Source of the DNA: Mesorhizobium sp. YC-39
GTDB lineage: Bacteria; Pseudomonadota; Alphaproteobacteria; Rhizobiales; Rhizobiaceae
Direction: 5' to 3'
Assembly: GCF_025753795.1 (NCBI RefSeq)
Contig: NZ_JAOWPS010000003.1
Coordinates: forward strand, 1-64,000
Length of the DNA: 64,000 bases
The notes below the pieces were generated by a model that saw only the letters and a program-made list of their open reading frames with translations, did not search any database and had not been told where the DNA came from. Positions within the stretch are counted from its first letter, which is position 1, and every line of letters starts with the position of its first letter. The position numbers were made by a program, and so were the translations under genes. This document shows positions 39,908 to 48,856 of the stretch, in pieces.

Positions 39908-39994
39908 GATGTGCTCCTCTCTGGTTGTTGACGCTATGCGTTGACAATGAGGGAGGCGGACGAAGGTTCCAGACTTTCTTTGGTATCCGGCCAG

Positions 39995-40198
39995 CTACTC
40001 CGCGAGGATGAAGGTGACTTTCATGTTGACGCGGTAGGCGGAGATAGTGCCGTTCTCAACGACGATCTTCTGATCCTGAATCCATGCGCCTTCGACATTC
40101 TTCAGGGTCTTTGAGGCGCGCGCAATTCCCTTCTCGATAGCGTCCTGAAAGCTCTTCTTCGACGATGATGTGATCTCGGTGACGCGGGCGACAGACAT
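39995..40198 (-). CDS. Dodecin family protein
   Basis: A 67-residue protein that matches dodecin throughout: 'ARVTEITSSSKKSFQDAIEKGIARASKTLKNVEGAWIQDQKIVVENGTISAYRVNMKVTFIL'. Dodecins form hollow 12-mers that store flavin or CoA-like ligands; the tryptophan in 'GAWIQD' is the residue that stacks on flavin. AGGAGG lies four to five bases before the ATG. It is a single gene. Confidence 0.92.
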   Translation of the reverse strand: MSVARVTEITSSSKKSFQDAIEKGIARASKTLKNVEGAWIQDQKIVVENGTISAYRVNMKVTFILAE

Positions 40199-40273
40199 GG
40201 CTTCCTCCTGCCAAGGTGCTCATTTGCCGGGCAAGCGTACAGCCGGCTCTTGCCTACCACAAGCACGCGCGTC

Positions 40274-41113
40274 TCAGCCCTTGGCGATTCGATCGAACGC
40301 CATCAGCCTTTCGAGCAGGGCCGGGAGATCCTTCAGCGGCACCATGTTGGGACCGTCGGAAGGCGCGTTGTCGGGATCCTGATGCGTCTCGATGAAGACG
40401 CCGGCGACGCCGACCGCGACCGCGGCGCGCGCCAGCGTTTCGACGAAGCGACGCTCGCCGCCGCTGGAGCCGCCCTGCCCGCCCGGCTGCTGCACGGAAT
40501 GGGTGGCGTCGAAAATCACCGGCGCACCGATCTCGGCCATGATCGGCAGCGAACGCATGTCGGACACCAGCGTGTTGTAACCGAAGGACGCGCCGCGCTC
40601 GGTGACCAGCACATTGGCGTTGCCGGAACCGGTGATCTTGGCGACGACGTTCTTCATGTCCCAGGGAGCAAGGAACTGGCCCTTCTTCACATTGACCACC
40701 TTGCCGGTTCTTGCCGCCGCGATCAGCAGGTCGGTCTGGCGGCTGAGAAAGGCTGGGATCTGCAGGATATCGACATGCGGCGCGACGAGCTCACACTGCT
40801 CCTCGGTGTGGATGTCGGTAAGGATCGGCAGCGAGAATTCCTTGCGGAGATCGTCGAACACCGGCAGTGCGGCATCGAGCCCCGCGCCGCGCGTTCCGCC
40901 GAGCGAGGTGCGGTTGGCCTTATCGTAGCTGGTCTTGTAGACGAGGCCCAAGCCAAGCCTCTCCGTCAGTTCCTTCAAGGCGCCCGCCATGTCGAAGGCG
41001 TGCTGGCGCGATTCAAGCTGGCAAGGGCCGGCGATCAGCGACAGCGGCGCGCTGTTGCCGAAGACGACCTTGCCGACGGCTACAGACGAATTGGGGGCCA
41101 AGGGCTTGCTCAT
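40274..41113 (-). CDS. kdsA: 3-deoxy-8-phosphooctulonate synthase (KDO8P synthase)
   Basis: A 279-residue class I DAHP-like synthase that condenses phosphoenolpyruvate with arabinose 5-phosphate for lipopolysaccharide KDO. Motifs: 'LIAGPCQLESRQHAFDMAG', 'YKTSYDKANRTS', 'LPILTDIHTEEQC', 'VNVKKGQFLAPWDMKN' and 'VIFDATHSVQQPGG'. Cys in 'GPCQ' fits the metal-dependent subclass. It is coupled to the upstream VOC gene by a 4-base overlap. Confidence 0.97.
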   Translation of the reverse strand: MSKPLAPNSSVAVGKVVFGNSAPLSLIAGPCQLESRQHAFDMAGALKELTERLGLGLVYKTSYDKANRTSLGGTRGAGLDAALPVFDDLRKEFSLPILTDIHTEEQCELVAPHVDILQIPAFLSRQTDLLIAAARTGKVVNVKKGQFLAPWDMKNVVAKITGSGNANVLVTERGASFGYNTLVSDMRSLPIMAEIGAPVIFDATHSVQQPGGQGGSSGGERRFVETLARAAVAVGVAGVFIETHQDPDNAPSDGPNMVPLKDLPALLERLMAFDRIAKG

Positions 41114-41982
41114 GGGATCTCCCGGAAAATGAAAACCGCACCCTGTCCGGGCGCCGGCCGCACGACAATATCATTGCCGTCTATGTCGTGTTCGATGCAA
41201 TTGGCCGCAAGGAGCCTTGCGACCGTGTCGGCGCGACGAACCGAAAAGACGATCCCGGCGAAGCGAAGTTCTGATGGGGCATCGGCCGGCAAGCCGAAAC
41301 GTGTTTCGAACGCGGCAGGCTCAAGCAGGGTCAAACCGGCGTTGGGCAAGCGAAGCGCCGCGCCCTCTTCCGTAGCCGCCGCGATGGCAAACAATCGGCG
41401 CTGGCTGGATGGCTTGTCGCTGACCGCCACGACTTCGATGATGCCGGTTGCGCCGTTGGCATGGGTTTGCAAGGCTGTGCGGTCCACCTTGGGCGCGTTG
41501 ATCCGCTCGCACGCAAACAGGAACGCGTCCGTCGCCCCGGTTCCAGAGGCAAAAGCCAGTTTGAACGACGCCATGTCGCTCTTTCCCGCAGCGTCGGCAA
41601 AGGCGCGCGAAAAGCTCAGCATGCTGCCCGCCGACAGGCCGGCTTCGAAATAGCGCGCATGGTCTGCATCGGCATTGCCGGTGCTGAGCCCGATGGCCGA
41701 GAATCCCTCATCACCGCATCGGTCGCGATAGGCACGATCGCCCGCGACGAAGACGTTGCCCGCCGCGATCGCCTTCGCCGCCGCTTGCGCGTCGCCTACC
41801 GCCAGCGGCTCGAGATAGGTGCCGTCCTCAAGGAAGACACAGCAGTTTTCCGTTCCGAATGGGTGAATGCCGGTCGGCGCCACGACAAAGCCAAGCGAAG
41901 TGAGCCGCGCCCGCGCCGTGTCGAGATTCGCGGTCGGCAGCACAAGATGGTCAAGCGGATGAGCGGGCGTCGTCTCGGTCAT
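41110..41982 (-). CDS. VOC-family (glyoxalase-like) protein
   Basis: A 290-residue protein with a glyoxalase-3-type VOC fold. It starts 'HPLDHLVLPTANLDTARARLTSLGFVVAPTGIHPFGTENCCVFLEDGTYLEPLAVGD', and further repeats of the fold occur in the C-terminal half. The His in 'LDHLVL' and the Glu in 'TYLEPLAV' sit where VOC metal ligands normally are. It is translationally coupled to kdsA. Substrate unknown. Confidence 0.78.
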   Translation of the reverse strand: MTETTPAHPLDHLVLPTANLDTARARLTSLGFVVAPTGIHPFGTENCCVFLEDGTYLEPLAVGDAQAAAKAIAAGNVFVAGDRAYRDRCGDEGFSAIGLSTGNADADHARYFEAGLSAGSMLSFSRAFADAAGKSDMASFKLAFASGTGATDAFLFACERINAPKVDRTALQTHANGATGIIEVVAVSDKPSSQRRLFAIAAATEEGAALRLPNAGLTLLEPAAFETRFGLPADAPSELRFAGIVFSVRRADTVARLLAANCIEHDIDGNDIVVRPAPGQGAVFIFREIP

Positions 41983-42024
41983 GCCGGCGCGGTGTGCATC
42001 ATTCCGGGAGACGGTTCAAGCGTT

Positions 42025-42321
42025 TCAGCCGCTTGCCGCCGCCACGACGTCGGCCGAATAACGCAATTCGCGCAACGGCCTGACCTGGCTGGTCGTCTCG
42101 GCATAGAGAGGATGCGCCTTGTAGGCGGCAAGTGCTGCTTCATCCTCGAACTCGGCATAGACGACCACATCGATTTCGTCCGAGAGCGGGTCGACCTTGG
42201 TGTTCAGCGTTACCTCGAAAAAGCGGGAATGAGGGATTTTGCCCAGCGCCAGCAAGCCGGTGCGCACAGCCTCCACATCCTCTTTATCGCGCGCGCTGAA
42301 GAAAACGATATGCCGGATCAA
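42025..42321 (-). CDS. Dabb (stress-responsive A/B barrel) domain protein
   Basis: A 98-residue ferredoxin-like dimeric barrel: 'IRHIVFFSARDKEDVEAVRTGLLALGKI', then 'DVVVYAEFEDEAALAAYKAHPLYAETTSQVRPLRELRYSADV', the usual Dabb ending. Relatives are plant stress proteins or small cyclases; the bacterial function is mostly unknown. It lies next to the VOC gene, in the same direction with a 42-base gap. Confidence 0.85.
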   Translation of the reverse strand: MIRHIVFFSARDKEDVEAVRTGLLALGKIPHSRFFEVTLNTKVDPLSDEIDVVVYAEFEDEAALAAYKAHPLYAETTSQVRPLRELRYSADVVAAASG

Positions 42322-42422
42322 ACCAGCCTCCTCGATCGATATGCAGGCGTGTTTTGTGCGTGCAAAACGATCGCGTCAACCGGCAACGATGTCGCGCCAG
42401 CAGCATGTCGAGGGGGAAGCCC

Positions 42423-42557
42423 CTAGACCAGACTGGTGGCGTAGTTCACGACTCGCGCTATCTCCCTGACGGTGTAGTCGAGATAGCGGCCCTGATTGTA
42501 AAGCCCGTCCCAAATGAGGAAGAAGGTGACGGCGGCGATGACGATGACATAACGCAT
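42423..42557 (-). CDS. Small membrane protein, 44 residues
   Basis: A 44-residue frame beginning 'MRYVIVIAAVTFFLIWDGLYNQ', with one clear membrane helix (about 3-18), then a polar tail 'GRYLDYTVREIARVVNYATSLV' that could lie on the membrane. No good ribosome site is seen, and the frame stays open for 83 more codons upstream without sensible sequence. Coding is likely from its ordered hydrophobic-then-amphipathic pattern. Function unknown. Confidence 0.5.
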   Translation of the reverse strand: MRYVIVIAAVTFFLIWDGLYNQGRYLDYTVREIARVVNYATSLV

Positions 42558-42799
42558 GACTAAAACTATCGCATGAGAGTGGCTGTTGCAGCCAGAGTGA
42601 TTCCGACGCTGGTCGGCGCCCTTCCCCAACATCTTTCTAATATACGTCCGCTTTGCCTTGCCTCTTGAAGTTCCCGTTGATGACGTGAAAGATTGCTGCG
42701 GGGATTCATCGGGAGAGGCATTCGAACCTGGCGAATGAACTGCGAGAGGGTGCGAAAACCTGTCTTTGTGACGGTTGCGCAGAAGTCCGGGGGCGTGAC

Positions 42800-44056
42800 A
42801 TGGCATACAAGGAACAAAAGAGCGTTGCTTTGGGCGACGCGATCAGGCTGGACGAATTCAATTTCGCCGAAATCGTCAAAGGCCTGCCGGCCAAGGCACG
42901 CATGGTGCTGTCGGCGGCGATGAACCTGCCGCGCGGTTCACTCAAGGTTAGAATGCCGGACGGCCGCGCCGTCCTCGTCGGCGGCAAGGGCCCTGGTCCG
43001 GACGCCGAGCTGGTGCTGAAGAACTGGCGCTTGCCTTCCCGTGCCTTCACCGGCGGCACTATCGGTGTTGCCGAATCCTACATGGATGGCGATTGGGAAA
43101 GCCCAGACGTCACCAGTTTCCTTGAATTGTTCGTGGTCAACTCGGCAATCGGCGAGCGTGTCGCGGGCGGCGCCAGCTGGCTCATCAACACCGTCCAGCG
43201 CATCCGCCATTGGTTCAACGAGAACACCCGCGCCGGCTCGAAGCGCAATATCTCGGCGCATTACGACCTCGGCAATGCGTTCTACCGGGAATGGCTGGAT
43301 CCGAGCATGACCTATTCGTCGGCGCTCTACGCGACCGGCGCCAATGATCTGGAAAGCGCGCAGGCCGCCAAATACCGCGCGCTGGCCAAGGATACCGGAA
43401 TTGGCAGGAAGGACCATGTGCTGGAGATCGGCTGCGGCTGGGGCGGCTTTGCCGAATTCGCCGCGCGCGAGATCGGCTGTCGCGTCACCGGCCTGACGAT
43501 CAGCCGCGAGCAGCACGATTTCGCCAAGGCGCGCATCCAGAAAGCCGGGCTTGCCGACAAAGTCGACATCAAGCTGCAGGATTATCGCGACGAGACCGGC
43601 ACCTATGACCGTATCGCCTCAATCGAGATGTTCGAGGCGGTCGGCGAAAAATACTGGCCGGTGTTTTTCGGCAAGATGAAGACTTGCCTGAAGCCCGGCG
43701 GCACGGCCGGTCTGCAGATCATCACCATCAACGAGGCGGCTTACGACACCTATCGCGCCCGTCCGGATTTCATCCAGCGCTACGTCTTCCCAGGCGGCAT
43801 GCTGCCGACGCCGTCGATCCTGAAAGCGCTCGGCAAAGACCACGGCCTTGCGCATCTGCGCGAGCGCGTCTTCCCGGACGACTATGCCCGCACGCTCGCC
43901 GAATGGCGCCACCGCTTCCGGGCGTCATGGGAAAAGATCGTCCCGCTCGGTTTTGACGATCGCTTCAAGAAGCTCTGGGAGTTTTACCTGCATTATTGCG
44001 AGGCCGGCTTCCGCGCCAGCTACATCGATGTCCGCCAGGTGGTTTACAAGGCTTGA
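42800..44056 (+). CDS. cfa: Cyclopropane-fatty-acyl-phospholipid synthase
   Basis: A 418-residue SAM-dependent enzyme that adds a methylene bridge to unsaturated membrane lipids. An N-terminal lipid-binding region (1-140, with 'GVAESYMDGDWESPDVTSFLELFV') is followed by 'ISAHYDLGNAFYREWLDPSMTYSSALY' and the SAM-binding motif 'VLEIGCGWGGFAEFAAREIGCRVTGLTIS'. Then come 'YDRIASIEMFEAVGEKYWPVFF' and 'YIQRYVFPGG'-like 'FIQRYVFPGGMLPTPS'. It is the full-length Cfa type, as a single gene with a hairpin 70 bases after the stop. Confidence 0.93.
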   Translation: MAYKEQKSVALGDAIRLDEFNFAEIVKGLPAKARMVLSAAMNLPRGSLKVRMPDGRAVLVGGKGPGPDAELVLKNWRLPSRAFTGGTIGVAESYMDGDWESPDVTSFLELFVVNSAIGERVAGGASWLINTVQRIRHWFNENTRAGSKRNISAHYDLGNAFYREWLDPSMTYSSALYATGANDLESAQAAKYRALAKDTGIGRKDHVLEIGCGWGGFAEFAAREIGCRVTGLTISREQHDFAKARIQKAGLADKVDIKLQDYRDETGTYDRIASIEMFEAVGEKYWPVFFGKMKTCLKPGGTAGLQIITINEAAYDTYRARPDFIQRYVFPGGMLPTPSILKALGKDHGLAHLRERVFPDDYARTLAEWRHRFRASWEKIVPLGFDDRFKKLWEFYLHYCEAGFRASYIDVRQVVYKA

Positions 44057-44126
44057 GAGCGTTGCGGCGGCTCACGCCATTTCATTGCGCAGCAGAGCCT
44101 GCACCCATATGTCGACGTATCCAGTC

Positions 44127-44155
44127 CGAGGCCCGGCGGCCTCGAGCGCCTTTTT
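44127..44155 (+). terminator. Terminator of cfa
   Basis: A 7-base stem CGAGGCC / GGCCTCG with a 4-base loop, then six bases and TTTTT, 70 bases past the cfa stop. Confidence 0.6.
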
Positions 44156-44243
44156 CCCATAATCTCGACAATGCCCTGCGATCGCCGTCAAAAAGTCAGA
44201 TCACGCCGCAGGATGCACCCGGCCTGCCATCGGGAATCACATC

Positions 44244-45233
44244 ATGCGCAAACGCACCATCTGCCTCCTCGTCGGGATCGCCGCCGCGGGTGGCATCTGG
44301 CTCAACAACACATCGCTGCTGTCGAGCCGACCGGCCGGCATCCCTTCCGTGCTCGCCCATCGCGGCCTGGCCCAGGATTTCGACCGCACGGATCTTGACG
44401 CCGACACATGCACGGCCGATCGCATGCTGCCGCCACGTCATGCGTTCCTGGAAAACACTATTCCCTCGATGGAGGCCGCCTTTGCGCTCGGCGCGGACGC
44501 GCTGGAGCTGGATATTCACCCGACTACCGACGGTAAGTTCGCCGTCTTCCACGATTGGACGCTGGATTGCCGCACCGAAGGCAAGGGGGAGACGCGCGCC
44601 CATGCGATGTCCGAGCTGAAGACACTCGATGTCGGCTATGGTTATACGGCGGATGGCGGCAAGACCTTTCCGTTTCGCGGCAAGGGCGTCGGCATGATGC
44701 CGTCGCTGGACGAAGTGCTGCAGCATTTCCCCAATCGCCGTTTCAACATCAACATCAAGAGCAACGACCCTGGGGAAGGCGAAGCCCTGGCTGCCTGGCT
44801 TGCGGCGCTGGCACCCGCCGAACGCGCCCATCTATCGGTCTATGGTGGCGACAAGCCGATCGCGGCGGTCAAGGCGGCGCTGCCGGACATGCATACGCTG
44901 AGCCGCGCGTCGCTGACCCGGTGCATCCTGCGCTATGCGGCGCTTGGCTGGGCCGGTTATGTTCCGGAGGCGTGTCGGCAAGGGATACTGCTCATTCCGA
45001 TCAACGTCGCCAAATGGCTATGGGGCTGGCCAGACCGTTTTCTGGACCGCATGGATGCCGTCGACACCCGCATCTATCTGCTCGGCCCTTATGCCGGCGG
45101 CGGCTTTTCGCAGGGATTCGACGATCCCCAACTGATCAACCAGTTGCCGGACGGCTATTCCGGCGGGATTTCCACCGACGCGCTAGACCAGGTCATGCCT
45201 GTGGTCAAGCGGCGTTTCGCGCCGCCGGCGTGA
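44244..45233 (+). CDS. Glycerophosphodiester phosphodiesterase family protein
   Basis: A 329-residue GDPD-fold protein with an N-terminal membrane or signal segment ('TICLLVGIAAAGGIWLNN'). The catalytic blocks are 'VLAHRGLAQDF', 'ENTIPSMEAAFALGADALELDIHPTTDGKFAVFHDWTLDCRTEG' (HR, ExxD and HD pattern) and 'NINIKSN'. It would release glycerol 3-phosphate from deacylated phospholipids outside the cytoplasm. A GC-rich hairpin follows the stop. Confidence 0.85.
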   Translation: MRKRTICLLVGIAAAGGIWLNNTSLLSSRPAGIPSVLAHRGLAQDFDRTDLDADTCTADRMLPPRHAFLENTIPSMEAAFALGADALELDIHPTTDGKFAVFHDWTLDCRTEGKGETRAHAMSELKTLDVGYGYTADGGKTFPFRGKGVGMMPSLDEVLQHFPNRRFNINIKSNDPGEGEALAAWLAALAPAERAHLSVYGGDKPIAAVKAALPDMHTLSRASLTRCILRYAALGWAGYVPEACRQGILLIPINVAKWLWGWPDRFLDRMDAVDTRIYLLGPYAGGGFSQGFDDPQLINQLPDGYSGGISTDALDQVMPVVKRRFAPPA

Positions 45234-45242
45234 AACGACAAG

Positions 45243-45268
45243 CCCACGCCGCTTGGGGGCGGCGTGGG
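45243..45268. terminator. Convergent-gene hairpin
   Basis: A 10-base perfect stem, CCCACGCCGC / GCGGCGTGGG, with a 6-base loop, lies between the GDPD gene (+) and the cyclic phosphodiesterase gene (-). There is no T-run on either strand, so termination would be weak or hairpin-only. Confidence 0.55.
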
Positions 45269-45281
45269 AGCCAGGCGGCTT

Positions 45282-47261
45282 TCAGAGAAGGATACGGTAT
45301 CTGGCAAACCCTGCTTCGCCCTCGCCCGCCGGTTCGATCTTCAGTGACTTCACCTCGGCGATAAAATCCTTCGCCCTGGCGCCGGTCTCGAACACGACGC
45401 TGGTTCCGGGCAGCGGCGCAAACGACCAGTTGCCATCCGCCGACGGGTTGATCGTGCCTTCGCTGACGACGTAGCGCACGATCACGTCGCGATTGGTGTC
45501 CGGCGCCTCATAGATGATCTTCGAGGCGTCGATATCGGGGAAATTGCCACCGCCGCCGGCGCGGTAATTGTTGGTGGCGACGACGAATTTCCCTGCTGGA
45601 TCAATCGGTTTTCCGTCGAACATCAAGTCGACGATGCGGTTCGACCCGGCATTGGCCAGCCCGCCCTTGGCGTCGTATTTCGGCGGCTGCGACAGGTCGA
45701 TCCGGTAGGTGACGCCATCGATGACGTCGAAATTGTAGGACGGGAAGTCGGTGTTGATCAGCGCCTGGTCGGCTTTATCAGGCTCAATCCTGTTGAAGAT
45801 GCCGGCCGACATCTCCAGCCATTCCTTCACTTGCGCCCCGGTGATTTCGACGGCGCGCACGGTGTTCGGGTAGAGATAGAGGTCGGCGACGTTCTTGATG
45901 GCGATGTCGCCCACAGGCACGTCGGTGTAGTAGTCGGCGCCGTTGCGGCCGCCGGCCTTGAAGGGCGCCGCCGCCGACAGCAGCGGCACGTCTTTCCATC
46001 GCGTGTTCTTGAGAATGTCTTTCAAATACCAGGTCTGCGCCTGGCTGACGATCTGCACCGACGGATCGTCGGCGACCAGCGCGAAGTAGGAATAAAGTGG
46101 CGCGGAGGTTTTGCCGACGGGACGGCGCACATAGGCAAGCGTCGCCTCGTGGTCTTCCTTGAGCGCGTCGACGATGCGCTGGTCGTCCGCGACCGTCGGC
46201 TTGTTCGCCTTGTCGACCCGTTCATAGATCGGCCGCGCCTCGGAGGTCGCCGAGACGACACGCCACTTCGACCCGTCGCGCTCCAGGAGCAGGTCGATCA
46301 GCCCCATATGTGAGCCCCAGAAACCGCCCATGACGGCAGGCTTGCCCTGCAGCGTGCCCTTTTCGGTATCGACGGCGTCGAGCGCCTGAAAATCCTTCTT
46401 GCCGGGGAAGACCAGATGCTGGTGGCCGGTGAACACCGCGTCGATACCGTCGACGCCGGCGAGAAAGAAGGAGGCGTTCTCCATCATGTCGCCCTGCTTC
46501 ACGTCGATGCCGGAATGGGAGAGCGCAATGACGATATCGGCGCCCGCCTCCTTGATCTCCGGCACCCAGGCCTTCGCCGCCTCGACGATGTCGCGCGTCT
46601 TGACGTTGCCTTCCAGATTCTTCAGGTCCCAGACCATGATCTGCGGCGGCACGAAGCCGATGATGCCGATCCTGATCGGCTGCTCTGCACCCGAGCCGTC
46701 TTTGATCGTCTTGTCGAGGATGACATAGGGCTTGAGATAGAGCTTGTCGTCGCGCGGGTTCGCGGCCAGCTCGGTGCCGCGGATGAGGTTGGCGCAGACG
46801 AAGGGGAAATTGGCGCCGGCAAGCACCTTGTCCATGAAGGACAGGCCATAATTGAATTCGTGGTTGCCGAGCGTCGAGCATTCATAGCCGAGCAGGTTCA
46901 TGCCCTTCATGATCGGATGGAGATCACCATCCTTCATGCCCTTCTCATAGGCGATGTAGTCGCCCATCGGATTGCCCTGCAGCAGGTCGCCATTGTCGAT
47001 CAGCATGGCGTTGGTGGCTTGCTTGCGCACGGCATCGATGAGCGCGGCCGTCCGCGACAGGCCCATCGTGTCGTTTGCTTTGTCGGCATAGTAATCATAA
47101 GGCAGCACGTTCACATGGATGTCGGTCGTCTCCATGATCCTGAGATGCGCCTGGTTGGCCTGCGCACGGGCGGAGAACGGGTGAAGCATGATCAGCGCCC
47201 CGGTGGCGGCGGCACCCGCAAGCAGCGAGCGGCGGGATATGGGATGGGGCAGCTGCGACAT
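45282..47261 (-). CDS. cpdB: 2',3'-cyclic-nucleotide 2'-phosphodiesterase/3'-nucleotidase
   Basis: A 659-residue periplasmic bifunctional nucleotidase. The Tat signal 'SRRSLLAGAAATGALIMLHPFSARAQA' covers residues 9-35. The metallophosphatase blocks are 'METTDIHVNVLPYDYY', 'LIDNGDLLQGNPMGDY', 'TLGNHEFNYG', 'IALSHSGID' and 'VFTGHQHLVFPGK'. The C-terminal 5'-nucleotidase domain has 'VATNNYRAGGGGNFP'. It scavenges phosphate and nucleosides from RNA breakdown. ATG 47261 has GAAGGA upstream and places the Tat motif correctly; the longer frame is not credible. Confidence 0.92.
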   Translation of the reverse strand: MSQLPHPISRRSLLAGAAATGALIMLHPFSARAQANQAHLRIMETTDIHVNVLPYDYYADKANDTMGLSRTAALIDAVRKQATNAMLIDNGDLLQGNPMGDYIAYEKGMKDGDLHPIMKGMNLLGYECSTLGNHEFNYGLSFMDKVLAGANFPFVCANLIRGTELAANPRDDKLYLKPYVILDKTIKDGSGAEQPIRIGIIGFVPPQIMVWDLKNLEGNVKTRDIVEAAKAWVPEIKEAGADIVIALSHSGIDVKQGDMMENASFFLAGVDGIDAVFTGHQHLVFPGKKDFQALDAVDTEKGTLQGKPAVMGGFWGSHMGLIDLLLERDGSKWRVVSATSEARPIYERVDKANKPTVADDQRIVDALKEDHEATLAYVRRPVGKTSAPLYSYFALVADDPSVQIVSQAQTWYLKDILKNTRWKDVPLLSAAAPFKAGGRNGADYYTDVPVGDIAIKNVADLYLYPNTVRAVEITGAQVKEWLEMSAGIFNRIEPDKADQALINTDFPSYNFDVIDGVTYRIDLSQPPKYDAKGGLANAGSNRIVDLMFDGKPIDPAGKFVVATNNYRAGGGGNFPDIDASKIIYEAPDTNRDVIVRYVVSEGTINPSADGNWSFAPLPGTSVVFETGARAKDFIAEVKSLKIEPAGEGEAGFARYRILL

Positions 47262-47416
47262 TGTTTTCTTCCTTCTTCGACAATGACAAGTCCTGCCCTC
47301 CGGGCAGCAAAAGCTTCGCGCCGAAATCTTCCTGAGTCCATCGGGAAGTCCGGTTCGGCAGGCTGTGCAATCGATCAAGAAGAAGTGACGGGCGGATGAC
47401 CACCCGTTGAAGACCG

Positions 47417-48682
47417 TCAGCTTTTGTCGTCGTCGCCCTGGGTGATCAGCCGGGCGCTGCGCTGACCGGTGAGGTATATCCATAGCCAGCTAAGCGAAAC
47501 CGCAAGCCGGTTACGGAAGCCGATCAGGAAATAGATGTGCGCGAAGCCCCATAGCCACCAGGCGAGCCGGCCGGTGAGCTTGATCCAGCCGAAATCGATG
47601 GCGGCGGCACGTTTGCCGATCGTCGCCAGGTCGCCGTCATGCCGGTAGCGGAAAGGCCGCGGGGCGGTGTCGCCGGCAAGCCGCGCCTTGATCGTCGCCG
47701 CGACATGCTTGCCCTGCTGCTTGGCGGCGGGGGCGACGCCGGGCACCATACGGCCATCCGGCCGCAGGACATGCGCGGCGTCGCCGATGACGAAAATCTC
47801 CTGATACCCCGGCACGGTGAGGTCGGGCTCGACCAGCACCCTGCCCGCGCGGTCCGCCGCCACGCCCAGCCATTCGGCGGCCGGCGAAGCGGCGACGCCT
47901 GCCGCCCACAGGATTGTCCGGGCCGGCAGATGCGTTTCGCCGAACACGACACCCTCGGCATCGCAGCGCGTAACGGCCCGGCCGAGTTCGACCGTCACGC
48001 CGAGCCGCTCGAGCGCCTTCCTGGCATAGTCGGAAAGTTCAGGCGCGAAATTGGGCAGGATGCGCTCGCCGGCCTCGATCAGCACCACGCGCGTCTGCCG
48101 TGTATCGATGTTGCGGAATTCGCCGCGCAGCGTATCATGCGCCAATTCGACAATCGTGCCGGCCAGTTCCACGCCAGTCGGTCCGCCGCCGACGATCGCC
48201 AGCGTCAGCAACGCCTGGCGCTTGGCCGGATCGGTTTCACGCTCGGCCTGTTCGAAGGCCAGAAGCATGCGCCGCCGAATTGTGGTGGCGTCCTCCAGCG
48301 TCTTCAGCCCGGGTGCGAAAGGCTCCCATTCGTCATGGCCGAAATAGGCGTGCCGGGCGCCCGTGGCCAGCACCAGCGTGTCGTAGTCGACCGCGCCGCC
48401 ATCATCGAGCAGCACGCGCTTGCCGGCGCGGTCGACGCCGCTGACATTGGCCAGCAGCGTCGTCACGTCCTTGCGCTTGCGCAGGAGATGGCGGATCGGC
48501 CAGGCGACTTCCGAGGTTGCCAGCGCTGTGGTCGCCACCTGGTAAAGCAGCGGCTGGAAGAGATGGTGATTGCGCTTGTCGATCATGGTTATGCGCACCG
48601 GCGCACCGGCAAGCGCGCGGGTGAATTCGAGGCCGCCGAAACCCGCGCCGACAACGACGACATGATGGTTGGCCTGCTTCAT
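47417..48682 (-). CDS. Type II NADH dehydrogenase (NAD(P)/FAD oxidoreductase)
   Basis: A 421-residue membrane-associated flavoprotein (NDH-2 family). FAD motif 'HVVVVGAGFGGLEFTRALAG', 'HHLFQPLLYQVATTAL', NAD motif 'LAIVGGGPTGVELAGTIVELAH', 'ADRAGRVLVEPDLTVPGYQEIFVIGDAA' and the quinone-site helix 'KQQGKHVAATIKARL'. A hydrophobic C-terminal region ('WWLWGFAHIYFLIGFRNRLAVSLSWLWIYLTG') anchors it. It oxidises NADH and reduces quinone without proton pumping. Confidence 0.9.
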   Translation of the reverse strand: MKQANHHVVVVGAGFGGLEFTRALAGAPVRITMIDKRNHHLFQPLLYQVATTALATSEVAWPIRHLLRKRKDVTTLLANVSGVDRAGKRVLLDDGGAVDYDTLVLATGARHAYFGHDEWEPFAPGLKTLEDATTIRRRMLLAFEQAERETDPAKRQALLTLAIVGGGPTGVELAGTIVELAHDTLRGEFRNIDTRQTRVVLIEAGERILPNFAPELSDYARKALERLGVTVELGRAVTRCDAEGVVFGETHLPARTILWAAGVAASPAAEWLGVAADRAGRVLVEPDLTVPGYQEIFVIGDAAHVLRPDGRMVPGVAPAAKQQGKHVAATIKARLAGDTAPRPFRYRHDGDLATIGKRAAAIDFGWIKLTGRLAWWLWGFAHIYFLIGFRNRLAVSLSWLWIYLTGQRSARLITQGDDDKS

Positions 48683-48696
48683 CTCATTTCACCCAT

Positions 48697-48779
48697 GGCG
48701 AGCAATTCACCGTGGTTGATATAGGCATTTTTGTGCAGCGCAACAACGCCAGACCACGGACGATTGCCCGGGACTCGCC
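48697..48779. other. Long-range inverted repeat between ndh and the cyclo-ligase gene
   Basis: Nested complementary arms: GGCGAG (48697) with CTCGCC (48774), and CCGTGGT (48710) with ACCACGG (48753). In between, about 36 bases include an AT-rich stretch. It could be an operator, a leader stem or part of a small RNA. No terminator marks its end. Confidence 0.3.
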
Positions 48780-48856
48780 GCTTCATGTCGTCAATGCGCA
48801 TGCCGCAGCTCGCACTCCTGATGTAGCGTCGTCGAAGCAGCACGCCGAGGTTAAGC

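Noticed and set aside
47262..47483. 74-codon extension before the Tat signal of the cyclic phosphodiesterase.
   Set aside because: It would bury the Tat signal, and it overlaps the ndh gene end without sensible sequence.
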